64,000 nt of DNA from Boswellia sacra (lineage: Eukaryota > Streptophyta > Magnoliopsida > Sapindales > Burseraceae), in assembly GCA_013180625.2 (NCBI GenBank), contig SNVD02006977.1, positions 209,249 through 273,248 on the forward strand, given 5' to 3'. The notes beneath the pieces were generated by a model, which was given only the letters and a program-made list of their open reading frames with translations, did not search any database and had not been told where the DNA came from. The position numbers and the translations under genes are program-made. This document shows, piece by piece, positions 1 through 13,311 of the stretch (position 1 is its first letter; each line of letters opens with the position of its first letter).

Positions 1-47
1 TCATAATTTTAAGTTGTTAGAATGGTTTGGTGAGTCAGTTTACATAA

Positions 48-275
48 CCAAGATCAGACCCATTTGAGGAGAAGAATGGAGTGAAGTTGCCAAGGTACAA
101 GGGGGACAACATTAATGGCGATGCTTTTGATGAGAAATCAAGAATTCCAGACCCTAATAGGACGATTTGAGCTTACTTCCAAGGTGCAACTGCTCTTGAC
201 CTTCTTAGAACTTTTGTATTAGGAGGTTATGCAGCAATGTAGAGGGTTACTCTCAAATTATTGGGGTTCTTTTTA
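48..275 (+). pseudogene. DAHP synthase (class II, plastid) fragment
   Basis: In the frame starting at position 51 the translation reads [20 protein letters not shown] and continues through [16 protein letters not shown] and LLRTFVLGGYAAM. This is the conserved core of plant class-II 3-deoxy-D-arabino-heptulosonate 7-phosphate synthase, the entry enzyme of the shikimate pathway. Only about 70 codons are present. Two in-frame stops interrupt it: TGA where the family has Arg (CGA) and TAG where it has Gln (CAG). Both are explained by C-to-T change, as expected of methylated, silent DNA. No other exon is seen to the right, and the left continues out of the window. It could be one exon of a dead gene or a piece captured by a transposon. 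Confidence 0.88.
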
Positions 276-2120
276 ATGATTCTAGCAAAATTGACCTTGT
301 GAAATTATTATTTTTGTGATTTTTATATTTGTATAATTTTTATTAGACTATGTTGTGCACTTTATATTAATTAATTTAATTTTAATTTTCATAAATGTCT
401 CTTTTAACGATATTGTTGATTATATTCATTGGTGTTGCATAGATTGAGTTATTATTAGACTTGGAAGTTTTGTTGGATTTTGCTGAGAATAAGAGGAGTT
501 TTGTTGGGTATTTTGCTAAGAATAAGGGAGGAGTTCTAATGACTTAGCGAGTCAAATCCAAAATATTTGCTCTTGATTGCTGGAACTTGTCATGTAAACT
601 TCAAATTTGATTTTATTGGCTTGTTTTTGGATTTGAATTAGAATCATAGTTTGTTGTTGATAGTTACTCGTATGGTTTAGCTTATGTATTGGTAATGATA
701 TTTTATGGAACTTGTTTTATATATTGTTATGTGGATGTTAATAGTACAAAGTGTTTTTGGACTTAATTGGATGTGCACTTTAAGTTTTAGTTCCTATTGA
801 ATTTGTAAATGAATTTCAAATTGAAGAATGCGTAAATAAAATAAAACAATCATAATTTTACAAAACTAAATTTAAATATTGTGACAAAAAATATCAATCA
901 TAAATTCTGTTATAAACAATATAATTTACTGTAAAAAATTAACCTAATACTAATTTTCAAACTAAAATTAATTGATATCCACACAAAAAAGTTAATTTTC
1001 CTGCTAAAAAATTCAAATGTAAAAGTCAATTTTTTTTGCTAAAAAAATCAACAAAATTGACTGAAAAATTAATTTCCTAGTGTGACAGATGTATGACTTG
1101 TAAAAACTATTATAAAAGTTATAACAGTGATATAGATTACTGATAAATTCTCTATCATCCGCTCCCGTTTATGATTGTTTATTTTTGTCATCTATTGCAA
1201 TTTTTCTTGTAGTGAAATATATTTTTTTAATAGAATAACTACTTATTTCTTTCTTTTGAAAAACTTGTTTCTTAAATAAAATTTTCTTTCAAAGTATTTA
1301 AACATTTAATCATTTTGAAAAGAAATTTGTACACTTTTTCTTTCTAGGAAAACATATAAACAACTATTTCTTCTCAAACTTTCTTTTTTAAACTTTGTTC
1401 TTGCAAAACAATTAAGTAATTTCTTAACTTATTGAAAAGAAAATACTTTATGGAAATCTTTATCTTCTTTATCAAGATCACATAATATTTTTAAATTATA
1501 TAAGTAGTTCACATACTTACGTTTACTCAAAACACTTACCTAATCCTGTATCTCAGCACAATACGTATCATTGTATATCAATCGTTTTTATAAAATAAAT
1601 ATATAAATTAATGCTAAAAAACAATAAAAAAAATTTCAAATCACATTCTTCTCATTATGAAACTACATTTTTTTTCTAGCTTATTAAAAAGTTTACTAAA
1701 TATCTAGCTATCATATACTCAAACACTTATTAACTATAAATCTATTTTCTAAATCATTCATAACTGTTATGACTTCCTCATATATGGTAAAATCATGTGT
1801 ATTAAAAAATCTGCCATACCTATTAAAGATATCATCAGATTTTCTTCATAGAACTTTAAAACAAATAAGCTTTTTATTAATAATCTTCAAATGCTTCTAC
1901 TTGTTTCTACACTTTTAAAAAAACAATAAAAAGAATGCATTTGTTCAATTCCATAAAACAAAGCTTACGATATTTATGCTAAACCATCGACATAATTTCC
2001 AAAAAAATCTTCTTTCAAATAACTTTTGTAAATAATATTTTTTTTTCTCAAGCTAATTCATATAAATGTATTTAAAACACTTTTGGTTATACTAAACAAG
2101 TACTCATGTAGCTGTCTAAT
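276..2120. other. AT-rich non-coding stretch with a CACTA right end
   Basis: No ORF of note. The sequence ending at 1214 (tttttcttgtagtg) is the mirror of the CACTACAAGAAAAA terminus shared by many plant CACTA transposons, so the DNA before it is probably the right end of a non-autonomous copy. Its left end is not recognisable in the window. Beyond 1215 I see nothing but AT-rich DNA. Confidence 0.5.
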
Positions 2121-2270
2121 CATACGTGGTGAGACTTAACATTGCGAAGATAGAGCTATCTGAATCTCCTCATACCTGATGAGATCTAACATCATACAGG
2201 CAAAGCTATCTGTATCTTCTTATATCTGGTGAGATCTAATATCATACAGACAAAGCTATCAACTCATATG
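2121..2270. repeat. Three-copy 50-bp tandem repeat
   Basis: Units start at 2121, 2171 and 2221, an exact 50-bp period. Each has the form catacNtggtgagatctaac followed by a caaagctatctg-like block. The units differ at several positions, so the array is old. It lies in DNA that probably belongs to the LTR ending at 4709; short tandem arrays of this kind are common inside plant LTRs. Confidence 0.75.
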
Positions 2271-4709
2271 CATGCACTAAGCTAGTCCAAGAAGGCTAAA
2301 ACGCCTAGATTACATGGCCCAAAGCTTCTACGTGTGTCTGAATAAGCCCCGAAGGCCTCTATCTGTATAACTGTCTGAATATCTGTATCACTATCTGAGT
2401 ATACTGGGTACTGGTTTAGTATAAAGCTGATGAATTTTCTTCTTATCTTTACTAAAATTGTTTTTTTTTTCAAACACACGTCATAAACTGAACTTTACCT
2501 TTCATATCATAAGTTGAACTTTACTTTTCATATAACTTTATCAAACTCTGAAGAATTTGTGCAAACTAACTTTGAAAATAATGATGTCATTAAAAACCCA
2601 TGATGAACATATAAAAAAATGCATTTTGTAATATTTCGAGAAGCTTTTGAATAAAATGCTAGAATTTTTATAAATATCGTGATTAACACCATTTCTCTAA
2701 TATAGTGAAAACATTTCTCTTGAATTCAACTAGAAACATTTAAACATAAAATCTAAATTTTTCCTTTCTAAATGCTATATGAACAAATAAACACTTCTTA
2801 GTGTTATTTAGAATATAAATATGCTACTCTCCTTAGACTTTCTAATATGCATAAAAATAACACTCAAAACTTATTTATAACTCATAAAAGAAAATAATAT
2901 TCTTTTTCAACTCATAATAAACCATAGCTTTTCTTTTTATCCCAAAATATCATACTTTTCATATAACGTTATTCTATAACTTCTTTTCACATAATTATGC
3001 TTCAAAGCTTATCTAACTTCCGAAAATCCCAATTCAAAATTTCAAAGACTTTCAAAATCCTAAAATTCATGATTTAAATGAAAATTATTTGAATAACTAA
3101 AATATTCAGAATTTTGCATTAAGGTCCCTACAAATTCTAGAAAAGTTTTCATAAATTAATTTTTACCCTCTACTGCTAAATAATTTAAAAATTTGACAAT
3201 TTCACTTGTAGAAATGGCATTTAAAATTCCTAAGGCTTTTCTCCAAAAATTTTGCCATTATTTTAAGCATAAAACCAGCCATCATTCTTATATTTCTTAA
3301 AATAAAACATACTTTTTCCACTAATATAATTACTTCATACATTCTATAATTTTATCCTTGAACCAATCCATTCTTAAAATAAAGCATTCTATGATGATTG
3401 TTAGTAATTTTTCACTTGAACCAACCCATTGTGGGTCACTTGAACTCAATCATCATTATCTTCAAAACTAACTTTATATGAAATCCTTAACAATATAATT
3501 ACTTCCACTAATATACTAACATTCATACATTCTATAATTTTATTCACTTTTCTCTTCTATCCAAGCTAAACAAAGCAAAGATTATTTTAGACTCAAATAT
3601 TAACTTAATAATTTGAATGCTTTACAGAAACTTTACTTTTGCAAAATATTCAATTTATAGGACTAAATTTATGAAAAAATAGTAATTCAATCTAATACAA
3701 ATATTGAAAATCTCTATATCCATAAACATATAACACAACCCATAAATTCTTCTTATCTAAAACTAAGTACTTTACACACCCATATGTTTCAAAATATCAT
3801 AATCAATCATCCTTTATTCTTATCAATAATTAATATATCAATAAAGACTTTTAGTAACTCAATTAATTAATTTAACTAATAATTTATATCATGTGAAAGA
3901 CTAATGATTTAAAATCACTAAAATATGATAAATATTGAAATATAATCCACTCATTGAAATTAAGCCCATCTTTAACTAAGAAACGTCCTAAAAATAATTT
4001 GATGGCTAGAAATGTCATACGAAATCATTGTTGGGGAAATGAATAGTGATCGAAACTCATTTCTCTTCAATTTGAAAGTTTCACTTGTCAATGTGCAACA
4101 AAAAGGTATGGTTAGAAAGAACATAGAATAGGCTTTAAATTGATGCATAAATTGACCAGTAACTCACTGGATTTCGACCAGAAAATGAATAGGAATCCGT
4201 CGGCTTCCAAGCTTCAATCTACAAAAACCGTGAAAAATCTAGTGATGAGATGGATATGGATGAAAAGAGGACGAAACAAGCTTTGAAACAACATATTATT
4301 CGACTCGAAACTCGTTGAAAATCGGTTGGAATTGGTGGTCAAAGACCAGCTATCGATGGCCAAACAGTAGAGGGGCAACTAGAATTTTCCAGAAATTCGC
4401 GCGGGGGTGCGGGAGGGTTGTTGTTGGGGTTGTGCTGGTTACATATTCTTGGGCATGCAACAAATTTCATTATTACCCCTACATAATAATTTCTCTCTAT
4501 CTCACTCATTTTAAATCTGATTCACACACCATTTATGCCGAAACAATCGTTATTCCAAGTACTATCAAATAAAATAATAAAATAATGATATGGTTGAGAA
4601 TAAAATAACGAAAATTATAAATTTAGTTTGTATCCAGAAAACCTGACTATTTGTCCAAAATATTCGGATTGCTCGTGAAGAATGGAAACAACAGGGTTTA
4701 GGGTGTTAC
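2271..4709 (-). repeat. Probable LTR or LTR-element remnant
   Basis: The block ends with gggtttagggtgttaca at about 4693-4709. On the minus strand that reads TGTAACACCCTAAACCC, the typical 5' start of many plant LTRs. The DNA to its left is AT-rich with one GC-richer patch (about 4320-4440) and no credible coding region. The other LTR boundary, primer-binding site and any partner LTR were not found, so the left limit given here is arbitrary. Confidence 0.35.
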
Positions 4710-4722
4710 AGAATATATATAA

Positions 4723-7700
4723 AATTGAGTTTTTCTAATAATTTGAGATTTTCTATATTAATAAAAGAAGAATATGATAAGTAATGGACCACTTTATAAT
4801 AATAATTTTAAAAAACTTTATAGGAAAGAATGTGTATATAATTAAGTTGCTTTACAGAATTGAGAATTTTTGTTATCAATAAAAGAAAATTATGACAATT
4901 GGCGGAGCACTTTATAATTAAAAATGATAAGATAACAAATGAAATGTAAATCTAAAGTGGAAGATGACGAATCATTGGAAATAAATGGTAACATGCAAGA
5001 TGTGATGGACGACTTTATGTCTAATTAGTTTATTTAATTTAACTAAGTCATTAAATTATCACCAAAATATTTAACATATGAATCTTAGTTCTTCTTTATT
5101 TTTTGATATATGCTCTCTTTATCCGTCCAATGTTTTACAAGTTTAATAGAATATGCATGATATAATAGTACACCTAGTTGTTTGCATTAATTCATTAATA
5201 TAATTAAGGCATTAAAGGAGAAGATGGAGCAAATGAGTGCTTTGATATTCAAAATGAATCAAGAAAGTTATTCTACAATTAACTACAAATGAAAAATGAG
5301 ATGTATAGTTTTATTTAACAAATTAAGTGTTAAAATTGTACATAATCAAAGTGTTGACAACATGATGAGTTCTTATGCGTTTGTAACCCTCGAGTAACGA
5401 GTTTTTATAAGTTGTGTTCTATTTATATCGAATATTTAAATGAAAATGTATAATACTTTATTAAATTGAGCTAATTTTATGAATTGTAGTCATTTCAAGA
5501 AAGTGGTCCACATCCACAAATTATGCCAAGTGAATACAAGATGTCATTTATTGCATTGGTATTCAAATGATCTATATGAAATTGTGGTTAAAGGGAAGAT
5601 TGCAACTGTAGATCCCAAAGCTAAAGTACATCACAAGCCTTTAGGAAGGGAGCATTGGAAAGCTTGGTTAATTCATGCAGTTAAAGTTAATGTTGAGTTG
5701 TATAGATCAACCAGTGAAGTTGAATATCTTGATCAAGCAGTAAGAAGTGCTATTGCTTGGCCTAAGAATAGCATCAAATTGACATAAATAAGGTAATAAT
5801 TTATAATTTATTTTGATTAACTGAATAATTTTTTTATAAACATGTAATTAGAAATTTATTTTACTTTGTGAATATATTAAGTCTACTAGTTGTTTGTTGT
5901 TATATTTTACTTTGTTCTAGGTGGAGGTTGCTTTTTCATGTGTTCTAGCTATTAAGGTAGTACACACATTATACTTTCATAATGTCTAATAACTTTTATT
6001 TGGATGTTGTTTTGATTTGTCTTGGCTTGGTAAGGATTGGAGGTCCCGTATAGTTGTTTTACAAAAATTATTTGGTCTTATAAGTGTTTCTAATATGCTA
6101 TGTAAATTTGGGAAAGACCAATTAATAGATGAACACTGTTAACAAAAATTTTAGATTGTTATGATAACTACTTTTAATTGTAAATTAACTTGGCATAAGA
6201 TTGTGTTTTATACATCTAACTTGTTGATATTTCTTCTATACGACTTGTCGTATTTATCAAATTGCTTCAAGAAAATGAAAGAATTAAAGAGTTGCAAAGA
6301 CATATTTCATTTCTAATGGTTGTTTCATTTTTGGTACTTCTAAACTTAATCATGTTGCACTTGTTATTTCCTTATTCTATGCCATTTAGGCTACTATTAT
6401 ATGGAAACAAATACTTGAACTTCTAGTATTGTAATGATATTTATTTTAATTTAAATGTGCACTTTGATATTATATTTAATTGTGAACTTTAGTGTAATCA
6501 TTTGTATTGTAATATATATAATTATAAATATTACAAGCATTAAAAATTACCCAAAAAATTGCATTATATGGCAACGTGCAAAAATAGATTTCGCAATGTG
6601 CAATGCTCGTTGCAAAAGGTAGCCATATCTCAGTGTTTCAGCAATGTTTATTGTACGTTGCCATTTGATACTAGCGATGTACATCATGTGTTGCTAAAAG
6701 TTCAAAAATGCATGATATTTAATAATGTGCAATGTGCGTCATTGTGAAATCATTTACTACAACAAGCAAAAAGGCCTTCCACAACACGCAGAATAGAAAC
6801 ACGTGCTTTCACATTGCGAAAAAGCTTTCGCAATGTGCAATGCATGTTGCCTTAGGCTCTTTTTCTACTAGTGATATCCTTGCTTCAAATATGTTTTTAT
6901 CCATGAAAAAAATCAAATGAACATAAAAGTAATCCTTTTTTCTTGTTTTGGGTTTTTTTGGTATTAAATTTATTATAATGATTGCAAGATAACACGATTA
7001 ATTAAGAAGAATCACCAATTACTTCATTAGTAGAAAAAAGGCTTACAATAATGTGCATTACGCGTCGTGAAAGGGTTTTTGCAACATGCAGGCGCATGTT
7101 GCTGTTCTTCATTGCAAAAGGTGTTCGACTTTCCATAACATGCGTCATGCATTGTCGAAGGCCTTTTTTCTTATTGTAGTAAACGATTTTGCAACATGCT
7201 AAGTGTCATGCATTTCTGAAGTTACGTTGCTAGTTGTTAAATAGCAATTCCCTTGAGGGTGGGGGGAGGTGGTGTGTGCATTTTTATGATGCAGAATTTT
7301 TTTGGGTAATTTGTAATGCTTGTAATATTTATAATTATATACATTACAATACAAATGATTACACTAAATTTCACAATTAAATATAATATCAAAGTGCACA
7401 TTTAAATTAAAATAAATATCATTACAATACTAAAAGTTCAAGTATTTGTTTCTATATAATGGTAGCCTAAATGGCTTAAAATAAGGAAATAACAAATGCT
7501 ACATGATTAAGTTCTGGAAATACCACAAATAGAACAACCATTAGAAATGAGATATGTCTTCTGCAACTCTTTAATACTTTCATCTTCTTGAAGCAATTTG
7601 ATAAACACCAACAAGTCCTATAAAGTGCTCCACCACTTGTCATATTTTTCTTTTATTGATATAAAAAGTTCTTAACTTTGTAAAACAAATTAATGATGTA

Positions 7701-7815
7701 TCCATTGTTTCCTATAAATCTTTTTTTTTTTATTATAAAGTGGTCCACTACTTATCATATTTTTCTTGTATTACTAAAAAAAATCTCAATTTTATAGAGC
7801 AACTCAATTTTCTAT
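4723..7815. mobile_element. CACTA-derived palindromic element
   Basis: DNA at 6235-6565 is the inverted copy of 7290-7625, and 4725-4915 is the inverted copy of 7625-7815, so the right arm matches two separated blocks of the left arm. The 1.3 kb separating the left blocks holds transposase-associated coding remnants. Near the centre are CACTA-like termini: a right end at 6873 (ctttttctactagtg) and a left-type end at 7025 (cattagtagaaaaaagg), with further end-like sequences at 6755 and 7181. Repeated gcaatgtgcaatgc-type motifs around them look like subterminal transposase-binding repeats. I read this as two related CACTA copies lying end to end in opposite orientation, one with a large internal deletion. 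Confidence 0.65.
5479..5787 (+). pseudogene. CACTA transposon-associated DUF8039-like fragment
   Basis: 102 codons. The C-terminal half (VNVELYRSTSEVEYLDQA followed by VRSAIAWPKNSI) matches the pattern of the domain found in plant En/Spm-type transposon proteins, which ends in an AVGSxVAWPK-like motif. The N-terminal part is not convincing, and the true frame upstream is broken. A nearby stretch around 5215-5280 encodes a KEKMEQMSALIFKMNQESYS-like helix, also typical of these proteins. No catalytic transposase domain is present, so this is a relic inside the palindromic element. Confidence 0.55.
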
Positions 7816-9890
7816 GCATTCTCTCTTATAATTATTGTAACTCAAATAATTAAAGATTACAACTTCACAAAACTTACAATTTCTAACTTTCAAAATCACA
7901 CAACTTTAGGAATTCTCCACACAAGCTATTCCACTCTTTCACAACTCCACAAACATTAAATAATATAAAAACACAAAATCATAACTTCATAAAGTATTAA
8001 AAAGTTATCACTAATTAATCACAAAGTTTCGATAGCATTATATTAGAAAGCAATTCGTATGTGTAAGCAATTCATATTATAGTAATTCATAGATCAAGAT
8101 TCCTATATAGGCACATTGAAAAAGCATATAACATGAGAATTTAAGAAATAAATACAGTATAGATAAATGAATTGCGCAAACAGAACTGGTCATGAACCTT
8201 TGCTCTACAATTAATGTCAAAGTGGAAAATAATAAATATGGTGATTCATTGTCAAGCAACTTTTGAAAAAGGAAAGATAATTCTAATTTTACATTAAACA
8301 ATGATTATCGATCTCTTTTTTCTTTCTTTGAGGTTTAAATAAGACTTTGATTCCTTAATAGTTTTTTGAATGTGACATGAAATAGAGCATTGTCTGTCCT
8401 AAAATAGAGTAGTGTTTGTCCTCTGATTTTTTAATAAATATTCTACTGATCAAAATGATATAAGATTTTACACATGGCCTTCTAGACCTATGCATCTAAC
8501 TTCATTTAAAATTTCATAGCATTCTAATTCATTAGGTACCTTAAATACAATTCAAATTTTCCAATACAACAATTTTGTCACACAATTTCCATAATTGACC
8601 TCTCTCTATTAAAAATATATAACAATTCATGGTTAATTTCTCAAACCATAAATTTTTCACATTTAACCTAGAAATAAAGATAAACAAATCTATCAAATTT
8701 CATAATTTTACCTTTAGTTACCTTAAATAATTTTCACAATACTGACCTCTTGTAGGAAGTCGAAAATTCTAGCATTGTACAACCATCTTAAAAAATTCAT
8801 AATAATTCAATTACTTAACATTTTTCCATGAAACCAATTTTAGACAAACCATTAAGATGTATATTTCAACATGTATAAATTTTGGGAATCAAAACAAAAG
8901 CAAATCAACCATAGAAATTTCAAATTCCTATATTGTCGACAACAAACCCTAGGTTTTCATTAACACCATCTTAAACACTAACCTTTCCACAAATAAACTC
9001 AACAAACATCACGAGAAAGATGTAATACCTTAAACAGGAATTCCAATTTTTGAGAACATTTGATTAATTTTCCTTCTCTCTCCGGGTTCCTAAGCTTGCC
9101 AACTTTCCTTCTATTTCAATTTTCATTAATGAAATATGTAATAGGTACTCTATTTAGTTTAGAAAGTATGAATTCTACCTAATTTCCCCTCTTCAAACAG
9201 CCACCATTTTTCCCTCTTCACCAATTTTCCTCTCCCTCTCCCAACTCTCGTCGCTTCTTTTTCCTTTCTCTTGTTGTCTCTTTTTCTTTTTTCTTTTTTT
9301 TTTCTAATGATTTATATTAAAAGGTACTAATAGGTTGGGTATTAAACAAAAGAAAAATGAGTGTGGTGGATTTGAAGTTAAGAGTTGTTGGACGCTGGTG
9401 TAGTTAAAAGAGAAAGGAGTTGTTGGATGCTGGTGGCTAGACTTGATGATAAGGAAATCTTGGCCTTTTTTGTTTTTTGGGCCACTTTGCAACCAAAACG
9501 ACAAAGAATCAAAATGACACAGTTTTGGATGTACAATTTTTTTTTCCAAATTCTTATTTTCTTTTAAATTTTAAATTTTAATGGATCACTATTTAATCAT
9601 GAAATTATATTATTTAGTAGTAACTTTTTTTTTCATATTCCTAATTCATAAGGTTTTTGTTAAATAAATTTTAATTCATTTCCTTAACTTTCAATTTTTA
9701 CATTATTTTCATTTATTTCTTTAAATTTTTTTAAGAAAATTATATTTTTATTGAATTAAAATTAAAATTTATTTCTTATTTCATAAATTAAATTAATTGC
9801 ATGTTATTTATTTTAAAATTTTTTATATTTTTATATTTTATGAAATTAATATAAAAATTAAATAATAATTTAATTTATTCGTTAGTTAAG
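7816..9890. other. AT-rich intergenic DNA, nothing recognised
   Basis: The few short ORFs have no family features and low-complexity, AT-driven composition. A pyrimidine-rich stretch lies at about 9180-9310. I see no gene, RNA or complete transposon here. Confidence 0.6.
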
Positions 9891-9892
9891 GT

Positions 9893-10050
9893 TTTTACAA
9901 TGTGCATGTTTTGCACGTAGCGAAACTAAGTTCTAGTAACATAACTTGTTTCCGTATTGTGCATTTGCTACATGTTGCCAAAAGGTAGATTTCATCAAGA
10001 TGCACGTAGTATACATTGCGAATTGTTTGATGCTGAAACCATATTTTTGT
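9893..10050. mobile_element. CACTA subterminal-repeat fragment
   Basis: The motifs acaatgtgcatgttttgcacgt, gtgcatttgctacatgttgcc and gatgcacgtagtatacattgcg are the same kind as the subterminal repeats at 6560-7200. No terminal CACTA sequence is visible, so this is probably a broken copy of that family. Confidence 0.45.
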
Positions 10051-11083
10051 CTAACGTATTTACGATATAAGGAACATCAAAATTACTATTTTTATTTTTT
10101 CAACAAACTATGGGTACGTTGAAATCGATTTATGAATATATAATTATCAGAGACTAAAAATCGATGAAATATTTTCATTGATCTTGTTTCCATTGAAGAA
10201 ATTGAAAATTGGCAGCTCCATACGGCTTACAAATGCCGTGTATTTTGTCTTCAGAATTGTCATCGGATTTTGGATACATCGTTAAAACGGTGGGCTTTTG
10301 AAAATTGTATTAACTGTCAACGAATTGGAAGTCTAAATTTTGCTGCAATCTCTCACAGGTCATAATTCTGAAGCTGATTTTGGTGGCTGCATGATTCAAG
10401 TACTAGATTTTTTACTATAAATAAATAACGGCGCCATGCAAGTGCATATTATAAGTCTCAAGCTATTCAAGCATATTTGAGATTGAGAGGGTGAGAAACT
10501 TGAGAGTCTATATGGGTTTTGGGTTTGAAGTAGTAGTCTAAAAATTAAGTTATAACTCTGTGATAGTAAAATTATTTTTTGGATTATCTTAATTTTTATG
10601 TGATTGTAAGGTAAATTAAAAATAGAACCATGTAAATTATTGTTTATAACTTGTTAATTTATGTGGTTTTCATTAATTTTCTCTATCAATCTCATCATTG
10701 ATTTTCCATTAAAATTCTCAGATTAGCAACATGAGCAAATTAATTCCTTTGCAAGTATTGGATCATAAATTCCAGTACTTCAAAGCCAAGAAATCACATT
10801 ATTCTACTGTAAGTTTTCCAAATGAACCTGTTCATGGTTGATAGTGCTGACCCTAATTACTAATTGCTGCAATGTCAAGTAGCTGGTTATCGCAAATGTA
10901 AACTCCTTCCTCGCTGAGCCCAAGAGCTTAGGACATGGATACACATTTGGGCTGCGATGCGTCGTACGGGCCGAATGTTTGGTGGTCTTGCATCTTCTAT
11001 CATTTAAACATAGTACAGTACACATAAATGCTTCACTGCCAAAAAAGGAATTAAAATAGTTTTCTTCCAGCGACATAGAAAAA
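10051..11083. other. Intergenic DNA with a possible LTR remnant
   Basis: The stretch from about 10190 to 10680 has the texture of an old LTR 3' end (mixed-composition block, then a run resembling a transcript leader), but I found no boundary, partner or primer-binding site. The DNA at 10800-11083 is directly downstream of the MATE stop codon and probably contains its 3' UTR. Confidence 0.3.
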
Positions 11084-13311
11084 TTAGCTCAGTACTGAAA
11101 TGCCCTGCTTTTGTCCATTATCTACTGAATATGTACGGTTAAATATCCTATCTCTTGCCTTAGTTGCCTGCATTATCAAAAACCAAAAAAAGGGTCATCT
11201 TAAAATAGGCAATCACTTTGATTTCAAAGGAAGGCAATCAGTTTGATTTCAAAGGATTAGAGACATTTGATCCATTCAAGGGCTAACCTGTTTCTCCCAA
11301 TTTTGACGACTTGTAATGAGAGATAGTAAAACAACTTGCACAAAAGCACCAACTTGTATACCAATCCAGAGACCCTCTCCTCTCAGTTGTAACCAGAAGC
11401 CCAATATGGTGGCAACCGGAATCCCAAAGAGATAGTACGCTGTGAGGTTGACATAAGCCCCCAAGTCCTGCCACCCACATCCCCTGGCTATCCCTGATTA
11501 ATTGCAAGAAACAAACATGTAATTTCTCAAAAATTCGTAATCAGAAAAGAAGTCTGTTGCAGCAGAAGGGGAAGAGGAAGGACTAACCTGAAAGGACAGC
11601 TTGTAAGCCGTTCAATATAACACATAGACATATCAAAGGAGCCATGGTTGTGACATAGTCCACAACTTCTTTCTCATTGCTAAAAAGATAACCAAAAACA
11701 TGCCGGCTAGCATAGAGAATTGAACTTACTATAACCGTTTCCAAGACTGTAAGGAACATCACAGCACAGACAGCAAGACGAGCTGCTTGTGGATTTCCAG
11801 CTCCTAGTGCATTTGAAACCCTAGTGCTACACAAGAATCAGGGAGAAAAGAAAGTTCATCTTAAATACTACTATCATGAATAATTAAGTACACTAAACGT
11901 AAGTAGTTTTATGCATCAGGTACATTCTTATGTGTTGGAGCAAACCTTGCTGCAGCACCAAGCCCATCCGGTATTGTAAAAAGTGTTGTGATAGTTGCTA
12001 GACTGTTTGGAGAGAAAAAGAAATAATCATCGATACACACAAAACAGATACATGTGGTTTGATGGAATGAGCCTAATTAGTTAGTTCTTTCCATGTAGAT
12101 GATAATAATATGTACAAACGTTTTTAGTTCTCTTCTGACGAATCAAATTGTTCTGAATATAAAACAGTAATAGAGAGAACATACCACACAGACAAAACTG
12201 AAGTTTCAAGCTTTGGGTTTGGTAGAAGTCCAGACAGCAAGGTAAGAAACTCAAAAGACCACCATTCAAGGCTGCAGCCATGCATTCGACAATAGAATAG
12301 GCATCAAATCTAAGAAAATAATGTTTTAGAGTTACACTACAGATAATGAGCTCTCTTCAGAAGTATTAAAATGAAGGGAGAAGAAATTACCAAACCATAA
12401 AAGCAGAGGGGACTGCAAGGCGAAAGAACTCTCCTACTCCTTGGAATAGCTCAGTAGATAGTGGCACACGAGTTTTTTCACAGGTCGAAGAGTACGTCAT
12501 GTATAATGAAAGTAATAGCACATTCAACCAATATGACAAACCAATTGCTAATGCTGCCCCTATGTTCCCTAGTTCAAACTTCAATATCAGAGCCCAAGAG
12601 ATGAATATGTGGAAACAAAAGGTTGCAGAAGAGGTTATGACCATGGGAGTGATCAAACTCTGCATTTGATAGTATCGAACAAGTGGCTGAAGAGTTGCAT
12701 AAGCAAAGAGTGCAGGAACAAGCCACACCGTGAATTTCCCAGATTCACTTGAAATTAAAGGGTCTTGGCCCATTAAAATGAGCAGTTTCCCCATGTTAAT
12801 CCACAAGAGAGACACAGGGAAACAAACCAGAATTAGACAAAATATAGCAGTATGAGTTTGGATTCCAAGTTTTTTATATTGCTGAGCTCCAAAAGCTTGT
12901 CCACATAGAGTTTCCATTGCAGTTGACATTCCAAACTGTTTGCCATATCCATATCCACCAAAGTGGAAGGATTCATATATTAGTGACTAACGAATTGATC
13001 AACAATACAAGTCTTATAATTTTGCAGACAGTTGGGAAGGAGAATAAAGGACTTACAATAAGACTGAAGCCAGTGACAGCATTGAAAGAGATAGCTATGG
13101 CTGTGCTAGATAAAGAGAGCTCACCAAGGTGACCCACCATCATCAATGATATAACTTGCAAGAAGTACTGTGACAGGTACACACCTACCATAGGTGCAGC
13201 TATGCTTCCAAGCTTCTTCAATTCTTCAATATAAGCACCAAATGTTCTCTCTTCTCCATCTTTAGCTAACAATCCCTTCTCCATATCATCAGTTTCCTTC
13301 CTTGAATTCAT
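11084..13311 (-). CDS. MATE efflux transporter (DETOXIFICATION family), complete
   Basis: Seven exons: 13311-13057, 12935-12391, 12271-12185, 12002-11946, 11826-11588, 11493-11288 and 11167-11084. All introns are GT-AG, the phases agree throughout, and the product is 490 residues, the usual size for plant MATE/DTX proteins. These 12-helix proteins of the plasma membrane or tonoplast export metabolites, toxins, hormones or citrate in exchange for protons or sodium. Family signatures are clear: [19 protein letters not shown] at the first helix, [18 protein letters not shown], the CLEWWSFE motif made by the exon 2/3 junction, [20 protein letters not shown] spanning exons 4/5, and [16 protein letters not shown] in exon 6. 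The first ATG is used because it opens the only in-frame exon. The substrate cannot be told from sequence. A dead sister copy lies further right on the same strand, so the locus was a tandem pair. Confidence 0.96.
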
